Both the position numbers and the translations under genes were made by a program. The notes beneath the pieces were generated by a model that saw only the letters and a list, made by a program, of their open reading frames with translations, had not been told where the DNA came from and did no database searches. From Timema cristinae (Eukaryota; Arthropoda; Insecta; Phasmatodea; Timematidae), in contig JBCFYV010011135.1 in NCBI GenBank assembly GCA_039000515.1, forward strand, positions 19,364,178 to 19,428,177: 64,000 nucleotides of DNA, written 5' to 3'. Positions 47,962-61,013 of the stretch are shown piece by piece (position 1 is the stretch's first letter; every line of letters begins with the position of its first letter).

Positions 47962-48895
47962 ATAAACATTACATCTACAATCTGATTTTTTTAAAGGAAG
48001 TCCTTTATTTAAAAACTGTAAACAAATGTTACCACAGTGGGGGTAGTCCCCACCCAAATATCTGATCAGGGGGCTTTTTTTTCATCCCCACGTAAATAAT
48101 AGATAGATACATTATTGAAATGAAATTTAATTTTATGTTTGCAAATTTCTAAAAGAAGTAAACTAAAAACGCATTTAGAAATATGCTCATTTACAATTAC
48201 TTTCTTAATGGGTTGTGTTGCATGATTAGTTTGTTTAACACAACTAAAATTTCCTAATTATTAAATTTTCATATAAATGGCACTATATAAATAATTTGAG
48301 AAATCACACAAATAATAGAATAGTTCAATGAAACCTACACTTTAGCCTGTAATATTTAGGATTTTTTAAAAGTAAGTTGCCTATTATTATTATTTTTGGT
48401 TTGTTTGAGGTTAAATGTTAAACTTCGAAATCTTATCCATTAATATTACTACACAAATATTTATATATACATGGTTGGTATTATTTACTTTTCAAAAGTC
48501 TGTTCTATGTTTCGTATTAAAGTGACAGACTTTAAATTGGATTTCCTTGATTGATTTGACGTTAAGTTTTCGTCGTTTGTTATTTGTTTTGCCACTTTGT
48601 ATCCGATTCTCTTCCCACCCAAAGGATGACGGTAAAATGAACTAATCATTTAGAGAGAGGGATTATGGTTTTTATGACTCGTTGACTTGTATTTTCTAAC
48701 TGACATAGTGCATGACAGACTTTTCGCTGATGTCAATATTTAGCAAGGCCACATCAGCACCCCTGAAGAGCATGAAAAACTTCTCACACAAAGAAACGTT
48801 ACGAACATTTTATTCCTATCTGACGAGCCAATATATCTTTCATGGACTTTTCACACTGCCATCCCTTCATTGGATAGATTCCTTTATGAAATTAC
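47962..48895. other. Unassigned
   Basis: A 64-codon plus-strand frame at 48712-48906 (MTDFSLMSIFSKATSAPLKS...) is not recognised, and its end overlaps a SINE target site. Otherwise AT-rich. Confidence 0.3.
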
Positions 48896-48904
48896 TGTTT
48901 ACCT

Positions 48905-49149
48905 AAAATAATAATAATAATATTTAGCACCACGTCTTACTAACCGTTCGGGTAATACGCTCTAACGGATTAGGAATTGGGAGGTTTAATTAGAGGAAGT
49001 GAACCCGAATTTACGTGGAGGGAGAGTGGAAAACCATTTAGTAAAAACCACCCCCAGTTCACCCAACCGAGATTCGAACCTCGATCTCCCCGTCCTCAGA
49101 AGTCGAGCTCAACACGACTAGCGCGTTAGCCAACTACGCCACCGAGGTG
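48905..49149 (-). mobile_element. SINE-B with 9-bp TSD
   Basis: Head and body intact; about 15 bp are deleted between tail and body (ctctaacggattaggaattg). The TSD tgtttacct is at 48896-48904 and 49150-49158. Confidence 0.93.
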
Positions 49150-49306
49150 TGTTTACCTTAAATAAAAGGACACACTATTCAAAAGTGTTTTCATCAAGAA
49201 GAACATAAAAATACTACCACTATAATAAATACTAATAATAAGTAATTTTACGTAATTTTATCAAAAATATGTATAATTCAGTAAATATGAAAACATAAAT
49301 TAAATA

Positions 49307-49450
49307 TCATTATTATCAAACCCGCGTCTTACTACCCGTTCAGGTTACACACAATTAAGTTAATGTCTAATGGTAGGGTGATTGTGAGATGAAATGGAGG
49401 ACATACAGCTCAACGTAGGATCCGAACCACGATGGAGGCCTGTCATTCCA
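49307..49450 (-). mobile_element. SINE-A, 5'-truncated, diverged
   Basis: Stops at ggcctgtcattcca. Flanking cataaattaaata (49294-49306) and catatgttaaata (49451-49463) look like a TSD with two changes. Confidence 0.85.
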
Positions 49451-49463
49451 CATATGTTAAATA

Positions 49464-50550
49464 GAAACCTAAAATACAGACCCAAACAAATTAATCACCA
49501 ACAATTTGCTTTGTAAATGTTTAACACGCAGAATTAAATATGTATTAACATAAAAATCTGGGCTCTATTTATAATTAATAAATCAAATATGATATAATTC
49601 TATAATGCCAAACATTAGTGAGTTTTAATAAATGGTGGTGGGCTTTGTATAAAATTCAGTTCTCAGTAACAATTGCTCAAACTAATTTTCTTAAATAAAA
49701 ATTAACGGTGTTACGATGAAAGTTAATATACTTTATTTAATAATAATAATTTTTAATAATAGTTTGAAGTAAATATTAAATAAAATAATATATATATAAT
49801 ATATTTATAAGTTTACGGCTGAATCCAATTTTATTTGCCTTAAAGATATTACGGCGTTCACCCTTATTTCAACCATGTTAGTAGTGATCAATCAAGCTTA
49901 CCAACTAAGTATCTTAGTGATGAAAAATGCACGTAGAAAAAAATATCCCTACCTAGAGATAGTTAAAAACAAGAGATAGATAAAATAGTATTAGAAAAAA
50001 AAAAGTAGAATGAAGCGTGGTTAGAGGAGAAGTGAGGATTGAAAGTGGAAATACCCAATGACAAATTACGATCGTCACTTTAATCTCCTAAGATCCATCA
50101 TTTTGATTTCACCCCATCACGTGACAAAGGGATTTGCGGTTCTCTTAGAGTAGTTAGAGGGGTAAGGGGTGAAATTGGAACAATGGCTACACAATGTAAA
50201 CCCCTACATGAAAGTGGTAGATTACCTTTTTTTATTTTTTAATAATTGTATTAAAAATTCTGAACGCATTAGATGAATTTTGGGGTGAAATTGAATCAAG
50301 TTCAAAACAAGTTTATAATATTCCCAAGCTACGAAAATCATATTCTCATTTGATTCATTTTAATTTTATATAATATATGTGGATTTATTTTAAAACAAAA
50401 TTTTATTGTTAGTCTACGCTCATTGGTGGACAGAGATGTATTTTTTGCTCAATGTTTATTTAAAATATATTGTTATTTTATTTAAGATCTTTAGTGGAGT
50501 GTTTCTGCAACAATCTCTATTATTTAGTTAAACATCTTACGAGCTCTTAG
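49464..50550. other. AT-rich, no recognised feature
   Basis: Nothing recognised. Confidence 0.4.
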
Positions 50551-50562
50551 CAAATGTCTTTA

Positions 50563-50716
50563 CTATTATTATTATTAGCACCGCGTCTTACTACCCATTC
50601 GGGTTTACGCCCTTACGCTAATGTGTAATGGTAGGGTGATTGTGAGATGAAGTGAAGGACCTACAGTGTAACGTGGAATCCGAACCACGGTGGAGGCCTG
50701 GCATTCCCCACATTCA
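50563..50716 (-). mobile_element. SINE-A, 5'-truncated, with 12-bp TSD
   Basis: Stops at ggcattccccacattca. The TSD caaatgtcttta is at 50551-50562 and 50717-50728. Confidence 0.94.
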
Positions 50717-50728
50717 CAAATGTCTTTA

Positions 50729-51590
50729 GTATTTTATATTTATATTAAAAGCATGAAGCGTTTACTTTCCACAAAGTTTCCTATTGAACTCACTCCTACT
50801 CATATTAAACCAATTTTATTAATTTATTTTAAAATGAAAGCTTACACACCAAAGATATGCTAAATGATCTCAAAAATGTAAAAAGAGTTATCTGCAAAAT
50901 TATATATTTTCGTTTATAAAGTTATTATAATTGGAATAATTGTTTTATACATTAAAATTGATATTCATTTTAAGAAAACCATTTAGATTCATGTAAAAAT
51001 AATTAAGTTAATATGTTCAAATACCAATTAATAGACTTCTATATTTATGAATAAAAACAAATGTATATACTTACATAATATAGGACTGCTTGTTAATCAT
51101 AATGAAGTCGCTAGATCTCGTATTATAATTCACAGAACACATTGACTTCTTAGCATAGTTATATAAAATTAAATAATTTAGAAAAATGTGGTTCTTTTGA
51201 ATTAATTATATCTTTATACTAAGGGATTAATTTTTATAAATATAAATTATAGAATTTTGATAAAAGATAAAATGTATAAATATCAATGATAAAGGTGGCT
51301 ACCACTTTTAGCACACAGACGTTTTGCAGACATCAAATCATCGGACACTATCCAATAACAATTTTTTAAATTTTAAATATATGTTTCAATTAAATATGTA
51401 GGTAAATGGTATCCTCTTTACGTTAAAGAATTAAAATCATTATATTTTTCTAGTTTCGATATAATTACATTATTCATTATATATGAAATTTATTAAAGAC
51501 TAACGACGTTTTACATTACATGTCTGGCAAAATTCTAGTATCCTAAAATAAATAGTTTAAGATTAATATGGTGTTATAATAAAAGGAAGT
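50729..51590. other. AT-rich, no recognised feature
   Basis: Nothing recognised. Confidence 0.4.
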
Positions 51591-51591
51591 A

Positions 51592-51593
<2 letters not shown>

Positions 51594-51633
<40 letters not shown>
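51594..51633. repeat. (GT)n microsatellite
   Basis: About 20 GT dinucleotides. Confidence 0.95.
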
Positions 51634-51634
<1 letters not shown>

Positions 51635-51835
51635 ATGGCCAGCCAAATTTACGGGCACGCAAAGATCTGAGGTTTTTAATCTAGGTGGACGGAAGGGGGT
51701 CTGAATACCTTGAAGCCGGATTTTTAAATCTGTATTTAGCTTTATATTTGGGCTATTTTTAACAAATATTTGAAGAAAATCATTTTAATCTGATTTAGAA
51801 TCAAGATTCATGTATAACGTTTCAAAATGATATCG

Positions 51836-53717
51836 GGTACAATGTGGGAAGGGGACTTATTATAATTCTTAAACCACATTGAGTCATGAGTAGCAAGGGT
51901 GTGCTTATTATTATTCTTATACCACATTGGGTCATGATTAACAAGGGGGGAATTATTATAATTCTTAAACCACACTGGTTCATGAGCAGCAAGGGGGGGA
52001 CTTATTATAATTCTTATACCACATTGGGCCATGAGTAGCAAGGGGGGGTTTATTATAATTCTTAAACCACATTGGCCATGAGCAGCAAGGGTGGGACTTA
52101 TTATAATTCTTATACCAAATTGGGCCATGAGCAGCAAGGGGGGGACTTATGATAATTATTATACCACATTGAGTCATTAGTAGCAAGGGGGGGCTTATTA
52201 TTATTCTTATACCACATTGAGTCATGAGTAGCAAGGGGGGCTTATTATTATTCTTATACCACATTGTGTCATGAGTAGCAAGAGGGGGGACTTATTATTA
52301 TTCTTATACCACATTGTGTCATGAGTAGCAAGGGGGGCTATTATTATTCTTATACCACATTGTGTCATGAGTAGCAAGGGGGGGCTTATTATTATTCTTA
52401 TACCACATTGTGTCATGAGTAGCAAGGGGGGGCTTATTATTATTCTTATACCACATTGAGTCATGAGTAGCAAGGGGTGCTTATTATTATTCTTATACCA
52501 CATTGTGTCATGAGTAGCAAGGGGGGGATTATTATTATTCTTATACCACATTGTGTCATGAGTAGCAAGGGGGCTTATTATTATTCTTTATACCACATTG
52601 AGTCATGAGTAGCAAGGGGGGGCTTATTATTATTCTTACATTACATTGTGTCATGAGTAGCAAGGGGGGCTTATTATTATTCGTATACCACATTGTGTCA
52701 TGAGTAGCAAGGGGGGCTTATTATTATTCTTATACCACATTGTGTCATGAGTAGCAAGGGGGGGCTTAATATTATTCTTATACCACATTGTGTCATGAGT
52801 AGCAAGGGGGGGCTTATTATTATTCTTACATTACATTGTGTCATGAGTAGCAAGGGGGGGCTTATTATTATTCTTACATTACATTGTGTCATGAGTAGCA
52901 AGGGGGGGCTTATTATTATTCTTATACCACATTGTGTCATGAGTAGCAAGGGGGCGATTATTATTATTCGTATACCACATTGTGTCATGAGTTGCAAGGG
53001 GGGCTTATTATTATTCTCATACCACATTGTGTCATGAGTAGCAAGGGGGGGCTTATTATTATTCTTACATTACATTGTGTCATGAGTAGCAAGGGGGGGC
53101 TTATATTATTATTCTTATACCACATTGTGTCATGAGTAGCAAGGGGGGGCTTATTATTATTCTTACATTACATTGTGTCATGAGTAGCAAGGGGGGCTTA
53201 TTATTATTCTTATACCACATTGTGTCATGAGTAGCAAGGGGGGCTTATTATTATTCTTACATTACATTGTGTCATGAGTAGCAAGGGGGGCTTATTATTA
53301 TTCTTATACCACATTGTGTCATGAGTAGCAAAGGGGGCTTATTATTATTCTTACATTACATTGTGTCATGAGTAGCAAGGGGGCTTATTATTATTCTTAT
53401 ACCACATTGTGTCATGAGTAGCAAGGGGGGCTTATTATTATTCTTATACCACATTGTGTCATGAGTAGCAAGGGGGCTTATTATTATTCTTATACCACAT
53501 TGTGTCATGAGTAGCAAGGGGGGGATTATTATTATTCGTATACCACATTGTGTCACGAGTAGCAAGGGGGGGATTATTATTATTCGTATACCACTTTGTG
53601 TCATGAGTAGCAAGGGGGGCTTATTATTATTCTTATACCACATTGTGTCAAGAGTAGCAAGGGGGGGGGTTACTATTATACTTATACCACATTGAGTCAA
53701 GAGTAGCAAGGGGGGGC

Positions 53718-53759
<42 letters not shown>

Positions 53760-54251
53760 CATATTGTCATGAGTAGCAAGGGGGTATTATAATTATTCTT
53801 ACATTACATTGTGTCATGAGTAGCAAGGGGGGGCTTATTATTATTCTTATACCACATTGTGTCATGAGTAGCAAGGGGGGGCTTATTATTATTCTTATAC
53901 TACATTGAGTCATGAGTAGCAAGGGGGGGCTTATTATTATTCTTATACCACATTGTGTCATGAGTATCAAAGGGGGCTTATTATTATTATTATACCACAT
54001 TGTGTCATGAGTAGCAAGGGGGGCTTATTTATTATTCTTATACCACATTGTGTCATGAGTATCAAGGGGGGGGCTTATTATTATTCTTATACCTTATTGT
54101 GTCATGAGTAGCAAGGGGGGGCTTATTATTATTCTTATACCACATTGTGTCATGAGTATCAAGGGGGGCTTATTATTATTCTTATACCACATTGTGTCAT
54201 GAGTAGCAAGGGGGCTTATTATTATTCTTTTATTACATTGTGTCATGAGCA
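51836..54251. repeat. 48-bp G-run minisatellite, about 50 copies
   Basis: The unit (46-50 bp) is cttattattattcttatacc followed by acattgtgtcatgagtagca and a run of 4 to 9 G. Left-edge units differ more (ataattcttaaaccacattg), while central units are nearly identical. A second type has tacattaca in place of taccaca, interspersed in the middle. A (TTA)n expansion sits at 53717-53755. Long frames on both strands arise from the repeat. Confidence 0.97.
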
Positions 54252-55824
54252 GTGCCGAGTGGTATTGCTAGTTTGGTATAATTAAACCTCGTAAAATAGC
54301 TACTATATATTTAAATGATTTTTATATCTTAAAATAACCAATTAATTTTTTCTGCACTACGTATTAGTATTCGTCAGTTTGTACACATATTTAATATCTA
54401 ATATTTTGGGGAATATAAAGATTGAATCAAGAAGAGCTGTAATTCCATTGGCCTGGTGGGAAAGAGTGAACAAAGGTCCTAAAAAACAACCTCAATAAAC
54501 ATTACTATAATTTGAACCATAATCTCCTCGTCAATGGCCGTCATGCCCACGCGGCCATAATGGCGCACCGAAACAAGTGTTCTCAATTTATAATAGCTAA
54601 GAGAGTCAAATTCATAAATTGACCGTGCGTGGCGGGATATAGTCCTAAATAAAATGTTTGCTTATTTATTTTAGAACAGAACTTTATCTAACATTATGGA
54701 CTATACAAATCCTATTCACATTAATGGATTAGGATTTATGATGGTATAGTTTAGATTAAATGCACCCATATTTGTGTGGGGGTTAGATATAGTTGCCATA
54801 TGGAAAATCTATTTCAGTTAATCGTACAAAGGCTTTGAACCACAAACACAGTCACCAGAAACCTTACAAAGCAAGAATGACTTTTTTTTTTCAGGGGCCC
54901 AGTTATTAGGGTATATAATAGATATTTTATACTAGCTGTTACTTTCAATTTTAATTCTATGATAATTTTAAGTATTAAAATAAACTTGAAACTATCTTAA
55001 ACAGTGATTTTCTTTTCTACATGTTTGTTATTAGCTGTCAATTAATAGGACTGTTATTATAATTGCCTTTCAATCTGAAAGAATAAAACTCTCTATCAAA
55101 GGAAGAATTCCAACACACGGTAAATCAGTAAGGTGGTCACAGAGCTGTTGCTTTGAGACAAATAGAAATGAATGTTATTTGTGTGCGTATTATACTGACT
55201 TTTGCAAAATATAAAGGCCTGCTATACATATCTCACTTGCCAGATGTAGTCCAGGGACCAGGAGATTGCAAATATTGACCTGTACTATCGAACCACACAA
55301 AGTGGTTTTCTTAAATATAACAGCTACGTTAGGTTTGTGATATCGTCAAATATTACGTTTTATTCGGAAAACTCTAACTTAATGTGAATATACCATAAGA
55401 TTATTGTAAGGTTGAGATATTATAGGACATTCTTTTACTAGTAAAGTTACGGTGTTTTGAGTAAATTATTTAAAATTCATTTATATCCATATATTAAAAA
55501 TAATATTTGATAATCGTACTTACATAATACAATAACCAATAGTGTGTAAATGTAAAGACACCAAATATGATTAAATTATTAAAAATATTAACTACACAAA
55601 TATGAGGTATTTCGAAGTGTTTCGACCATGCTTAGACACGTTAGTAAATACAATGTTGTCTTTCAAGGTTAGATCGCTAAGTGATACTGCGCGCATCAGA
55701 ATCAAACCAAGCGTATGTTTAGTCCCTAGATTCCAGTAATCCATTTGACGAATAATTCAAGACATTGTAATATTAAGCCAGTCAGGTGAATTAGCTGTTA
55801 TTGAGAAACTTTTTTTAATTTATA
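54252..55824. other. Mostly unassigned, with SINE-B scraps
   Basis: Faint reverse SINE-B traces lie at about 54480-54570 (aatctcctcgtcaatggc) and 54700-54870 (cacattaatggattagga, atatttgtgtggg). Nothing else recognised. Confidence 0.35.
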
Positions 55825-55872
55825 ACCGCGTGTAACTACCCGTCGGTTTATACGCTTGATTACTAATTACGC

Positions 55873-55873
<1 letters not shown>
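55825..55873 (-). mobile_element. SINE-B tail scrap next to a SINE-A
   Basis: The segments ccgcgtgtaactacccgtcg and gattactaattacgctt form a reverse tail directly next to the SINE-A at 55874. Confidence 0.55.
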
Positions 55874-55903
<30 letters not shown>

Positions 55904-56168
55904 CAGCGCGTCTTACTACCCGTTCTTGTTGTACGCACTTACGCTAATGTGTAATGGTAGGGTGATTGTGAGATGAAATGGAGGACCTACAGTTTAACGT
56001 GGGATCCGAACCACGGTGGAGGCCTGGTATTCCACACATTCACTAGTTGTGATTAATACACGTCTTGTCAAAGGTGAAGGAAGGGTTTGGTAATCAGATA
56101 AATCTCTGTTGGGACCGAAGATTGAACCCCGGACCTCCATCACAGAAATCCGATACCTTACCCCTTAG
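55874..56168 (-). mobile_element. SINE-A, nearly full, long-hairpin subfamily
   Basis: Carries the agttgtgattaatacacgtc insert. The head ends at taccttacccctta, missing its first bases. Confidence 0.9.
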
Positions 56169-56311
56169 AATAATTATCATACCTATATTCGTGTATTCTG
56201 AACGGGTAGTAAGACAGGGAGAGAATATAAAAAAACTAGTAGTAATGAAATTTTATATAATAACATTTTTAGTTCTGTACTAAAAATTAAAAGTCTAATA
56301 GTGGTTTTAGC

Positions 56312-56551
56312 AGCGCGTCCTACTACCTGTTCGGATTATACGTTTATGTAATAATGGCTCTAATGATGTTAGGAATATATATATATATATAGGAAGTGTA
56401 CTCAAATTTGCGTGGAGAGAGGGTGGAAAACAATTTAGCTAAAACAACCCTCAGAGTATCCAACTAAGATTAGAGCCTCACTTTCCACGCCATCAGCAGT
56501 CTAGTCTACTATAAGAGTAGCGCGTAAAAACACGCGGCCATCGACGGGGGT
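56312..56551 (-). mobile_element. Diverged SINE-B
   Basis: Tail agcgcgtcctactacctgtt, body caaatttgcgtggagagagg, head catcagcagtctagtctact and acgcggccatcgacgg. A TA run is inserted at 56379-56391. Confidence 0.7.
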
Positions 56552-57595
56552 AGATAGATAGCATAACTTGATGTCTAGAAACTTTATTTACGTCACATAA
56601 AGTAGTCAATTCATTAAATAATATTGAGATTGCTTTAATGAAGTTATGATGTCTTAAAAATACAATGATGGTAAAAAATATATTTAAAAACATCAAACCG
56701 TCTAATGTTAAAATATTAATTATTATAAAATACATGTTGAATTAATTTAAAAGGTTTTTCTAGTAAGTCGAAAGATGAATTAATTATTTATAGTAAATAC
56801 TATTGAGATGGGTGTATTTAGTATGACGAAAAAAAATTGCCATTCAACTTAATTTTATCAATCTCTATAGCCTATTAATATTATTATTTTTAATTTAAGA
56901 ACTCTATATTAGATATTATTATTATTAGTTCTAATATCTTAGTATAGGACATTGGATGAGAGAGTAATATCTACCGAAGATTGCAATTGAAGGAATAATA
57001 AATGTGAAGAGAGCAATAATAAAATTAAATATTCTAGAATCAATCAAGGCCAAAGGAAAATACGAAAACACCAGGAGATATACACAGAATCGAGATATTT
57101 GGAGGAGTTACATAACTAGACCATCCAAGAGTCAGAACTACAACTATATAATATGATGATTATTAAAGGATAATAATCAAATATATTTAATAAAAAATAT
57201 ATATTTTTTAAAAGAACAACTTATTATTTTATCAGAAATTTTTGCAATTATTCGTTTTTCTCTTGGATATACGTATTTAAAACATAGTGATATTTATTTC
57301 GAAAATGATTCTTGGATTTACACCCAACACATTTTTATCTTCTTATAACATTTTAAAATGAATGTTAATACACCGTATGTGTCTCCTCCTCCCCCCCCCC
57401 CCTTCCTAAACGAAAAAAAACTCCATAATTTTAGCCTAAAAGTTAACTATACCATCCGAGCAGCCGCCATCATTATTGATGATAGTACCAACATTTGCGA
57501 ATAAAGAGTTTCATTTATTCAGAACAATTATCTCTCCCGTTGTTAATCTTAGTTTTCTAAACAGGATCAGCTACTTTTTTTTTATTCAAGTACCT
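56552..57595. other. AT-rich, no recognised feature
   Basis: A poly-C run lies at 57389-57402. A faint LINE-like patch (56940-57160) was not convincing. Confidence 0.4.
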
Positions 57596-57599
57596 CCTC

Positions 57600-57730
57600 A
57601 TTTTACCTCATAAATTGAGTTTAACTCCGTTCCAGAACCACAATTTCATAGATAATTTTGGAAGCAGTAGGGATAGAACCTGGGGCCTTCTAATCTTGAA
57701 CAAGGAGCTCTGACCAATACATCACATAGA
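57600..57730 (-). other. tRNA-like relic, probable old SINE head
   Basis: In reverse complement it reads gtattggtcagagctccttg, then ccccaggttctatccctact, giving A- and B-box-like segments. No clean cloverleaf. Confidence 0.35.
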
Positions 57731-58018
57731 CACACAAAAAAAAAAAATTCAAACAAAAAATATCAAATCAAAGACTTTAATTTTATATAAAAAAAATATT
57801 TTGACAGTAACTTCTCGGATTCTATAAAACTTATTTTAATTTCTTCTTTATTTTAATAATAAGAACATTAACTTTTAGAATTATCAGATCAAAACCTTAA
57901 TAATTTTCAACAGCATGCAGTTGCAATTTAATACAACTCCCACAGTTCTACTTAAAACGAATTACAAAATCTAATAATTAAATGAAAGTTTATAAATAGA
58001 AGAGGATATGATAGCTGA

Positions 58019-58285
58019 CGACTTGCTCTACTGGCGTAGTTAGCTAACGCGCTAGACGTGTTGAGTTAGGCCACCAAGGATGGGGAGCTCGAGGCTCGAA
58101 TCTCGGTTGGGTGAAATAGGAGTGGTTTTTCCTAAATGATTTTACACTTTCCCTCCGCGCAAATGCGGGTTCACTTCCTCTAAATTAAACCTTCCCAATT
58201 CCATACCCATTAGTGTATTTAGTACTTAAGCGTATAATCCAACCGAGTAGTAAGACGTGGTTCTAATTAAATAAATAAATAAAAA
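58019..58285 (+). mobile_element. SINE-B with 8-bp TSD
   Basis: Head (tggcgtagttagctaacgcg; gaggctcgaatctcggttgg), body and tail all present but diverged. The TSD atagctga is at 58011-58018 and 58286-58293. Confidence 0.88.
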
Positions 58286-58293
58286 ATAGCTGA

Positions 58294-59530
58294 TTGTCTA
58301 GATTTTATAGATTATGACTTTATATTTTTTCAAAAATATAAATTGTACATTTGACCGCTTTCATTCAAAAATATACACATGATTCGTCCACAAACTATTT
58401 AATAAAATTTATAATATATGCTTTAACTGTTAATATTTTATTAAACATAAATCTATGGGTCCATAAATATCATCCAAAATTTATAAAGTTTATCGTATTA
58501 TTAAATCCCCTTGAAGTGATTTCCATCTTTCTTTATTTTAGATATATATATATAATATGACTGAAAGTTTAAAAAATTTGACCTTGAAAACAACAACGGG
58601 ATGAATTATACAAGTGGTAACGGCCGGGAAATGGTCTCAGCTTTAAAAAAAAAACTCACCCCCCCCCCCCCCCCCCCCATTTCCCCTTTACAACCTACCA
58701 ACCCCTTCTACGCTTTTACACGTATTTAGAACAATATAAATTACTCCGAGCTGTTGGGGTGTACTAGAGTCAGGGGTTGAAAAGTGTGAGTGGGCAGGTC
58801 ATAGGGTTGATGGGGTTATGGGTAGAGGGTAGGTTATATGAGGGTATAAGGGGTTGACTTAGCAACAGATGAAAGGACCTTCCTCCTCGTATTGCAGTTT
58901 AGTTAGAAAAGCGGGACGGAGGTAAATAATTACCGTTGGGCAGCCGCTATAAATTAGTGCACGTGGCGCCACTTGTTACATGAGTTTTCTAGGTTTGAGA
59001 GGGGTTGCGGAAAGAGGAGTAACTACGGGGCACTGCAGTGAAATCTACTGTTTCACACCTGTTCTCAACACTACCGTGCTTGTCTAGTTGTAATTTCATC
59101 CTAAAACATTTCATATATATAAAATTTATTTTCCTCTTCTAAAACTGCAAATGTTGTTTTTAATATAATTTATTAGATTAGTTAACTCTGATTCGAACCT
59201 GCGCCAGTAGATATGTGGTTTAAATATCAAAATAGTCTTAGTATTGTTTGATATTGGCCGGGAGGTTGGGGCTTGAATCAAGTCTGAGTGTAATTTTTTT
59301 AGATCAAAATCTTTTCCCACTTTTCTTTACTAGTACATTTACGTTCATATTTACCTTCTCCTTAAAATGAAATGCAATAGAATAAAATAACTCCAGCTTA
59401 ATAAAAATAGCAATATATTTATTTTAAAAACCCGATATTTATAGCTAAGTAAATGTTTGACAGAAAAAAAAAGCTAAGTAATTTATATGTTTCTATATAT
59501 CATGTGTGTATTAATGATATAGAACGTAAC
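58294..59530. other. Unassigned, with poly-C and G-rich blocks
   Basis: A poly-C run lies at 58659-58678, then a G-rich stretch (58750-58860) with ggg tracts every 8-12 bases. No gene recognised. Confidence 0.4.
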
Positions 59531-59534
59531 CCAC

Positions 59535-59757
59535 TTCGGTTGTCACATGGTCTTAGGCGTCTTTCTCCTGTTGGTCTAGACTGCCCATGATGGGGAGATC
59601 AGAGTTTAAATCTCGGTAAGAATGGGTTTTTATATTTAAAAAAATAACTATCTACGCAAATGTGGACAAACTTCCTATAAATTACACCTGCTTCACTATC
59701 TCTTAAGAATTAAGGGGTATACTAATATATATGAAGAGTAAATGATGTGGTACTAAA
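59535..59757 (+). mobile_element. Diverged SINE-B
   Basis: Head cacttcggttgtcacatgg and tagactgcccatgatgggga; body ctacgcaaatgtgg; tail atgatgtggtacta. Confidence 0.65.
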
Positions 59758-60149
59758 AAAAAACATACCAGAGTGTATTTGAAATGTCGGATTTTTGTGG
59801 TACAAAAAAATAGTTAAAACATTATATAGCTCAGGTGATGATTAATAGTATACCCGAATTACAAGCACCTTAGAATCAGTTGGACTGAAATACCAGACAT
59901 TTCTTTTACACCACTAACAAAATGTAAAGTTTGATTCACAAGATCATCAAAAATAGAAAACAAAATCTGCTTGAGTAGTGCAGAAATTCACACGCTGTAT
60001 TTTGACCCATGATGCATTGCAAGGCAAACTTAAAACAGCTGATTAACAACCAATTCTATTTTCTAGAAGGTAGCCATATATAACGCTGTGTCGTGTCACA
60101 ATCCAATATATCGATACACACACTTTACATTAACGGGTTATTTAAAATC

Positions 60150-60380
60150 TCCTCACAACGGCCAATGAAGAAACAGTCAGCTTTCTTCTAGCTCTTCAAC
60201 GCATGCGCACTGATTCGAGATGATTGGTTTTGAGATATGATTGGTTCTTCCGTGTCGAAGATCTAAGGCGGTGCGACAAAGTAGAGATGAGTTGAACGCC
60301 GATAAGGCGGGAAATCTTGTGATTGGCTTAGAGCTTGTCACGTGACTTCCTTTCTGCTATGCGCTAGTGAAGGTGTGAGT
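60150..60380 (+). promoter_or_regulatory. Candidate housekeeping-type promoter and first exon
   Basis: A GC-richer, CpG-containing block in AT-rich surroundings. Within 200 bp it has acgcatgcgcac (NRF1-like), three attgg (inverted CCAAT boxes at about 60221, 60239, 60322) and one ccaat (60161), ggcgggaaa (E2F-like, about 60307), gtcacgtgac (palindromic E-box, about 60337) and acttcctt (ETS-like). Directly after comes aag|gtgtgagtaagg, a donor-like site on the plus strand at about 60373-60380. No coding sequence follows before the window ends. Confidence 0.4.
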
Positions 60381-60384
60381 AAGG

Positions 60385-60480
60385 CTGGTCTCTTGGTCTA
60401 GTGTTCAGTATTCATCGCTACTAATTGAGAGGTCCTGGTTTCGATTCCTGGCCGCTATATAGGTTGTTTTTTTTCGATGA
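60385..60480 (+). other. tRNA-like relic with A- and B-box words
   Basis: The segments cttggtctagtgttcagtat and ctggtttcgattcctggcc are spaced as in a tRNA, but acceptor and T stems do not pair properly. It may be the head of another SINE family. Confidence 0.4.
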
Positions 60481-60714
60481 GGAATTGCTCCTGTTGTCAT
60501 CATGGTTTATTTTGTCATGCTTGAGTTGGATTCATAATACCTCTACTGTTACCATAAAATCTTCATGATCATCATCACATCTCATTGGGGTGAAGTGGCC
60601 GCACCTGAATGGTAACCAAACCTCAGAGGACTGTTCCATATAAACCACTACAAGTATAACACCAGGAATAAACTAAAATATATACAGTCATTCATAAGCG
60701 TGAGCTATAGCATT

Positions 60715-61003
60715 GGTTGACCTGGTTGTTTAGAGGTAAGGTGTCAGACATCTCTGCTGGGTGTCCGGGGTTCAATCCTCGCTCCCGGCACAGATTTATC
60801 TGATTAACAAACCCTTCCTTCACCTCTGACAAGACGTGTATTAATCACAACTTCTGAATGTATGGAATACCAGGCCTGCACCGTGGTTCTGATCCCACGT
60901 TAAACTGTAGATCCTCCATTTCATCTCACAATCACCCTACCATTACACATTAGCTTAAGTGCGTATAGCCCAAACGGGTGGTAAGATGCGATGCTAATAA
61001 TAG
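60715..61003 (+). mobile_element. SINE-A, full length, long-hairpin subfamily
   Basis: Complete, with the gacgtgtattaatcacaact insert. The TSD tatagcatt is at 60706-60714 and 61005-61013. Confidence 0.93.
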
Positions 61004-61013
61004 TTATAGCATT

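Noticed and set aside
48712..48906. 64-codon frame as a gene
   Set aside because: Not recognised, no splice sites clearly bounding it, and its stop lies at a SINE target site; left as unassigned.
51808..54000. Frames of about 60-130 codons such as MTQCGIRIIISPP repeats
   Set aside because: Simply the 48-bp minisatellite read in frame; units change frame and G-run lengths vary.
51836..54251. CRISPR-like regular array
   Set aside because: Units are contiguous with no unique spacers, and the context is eukaryotic.
56940..57160. Possible LINE C-terminal relic
   Set aside because: Words such as YTESRYLEEL are suggestive but no diagnostic motif is present in any frame.
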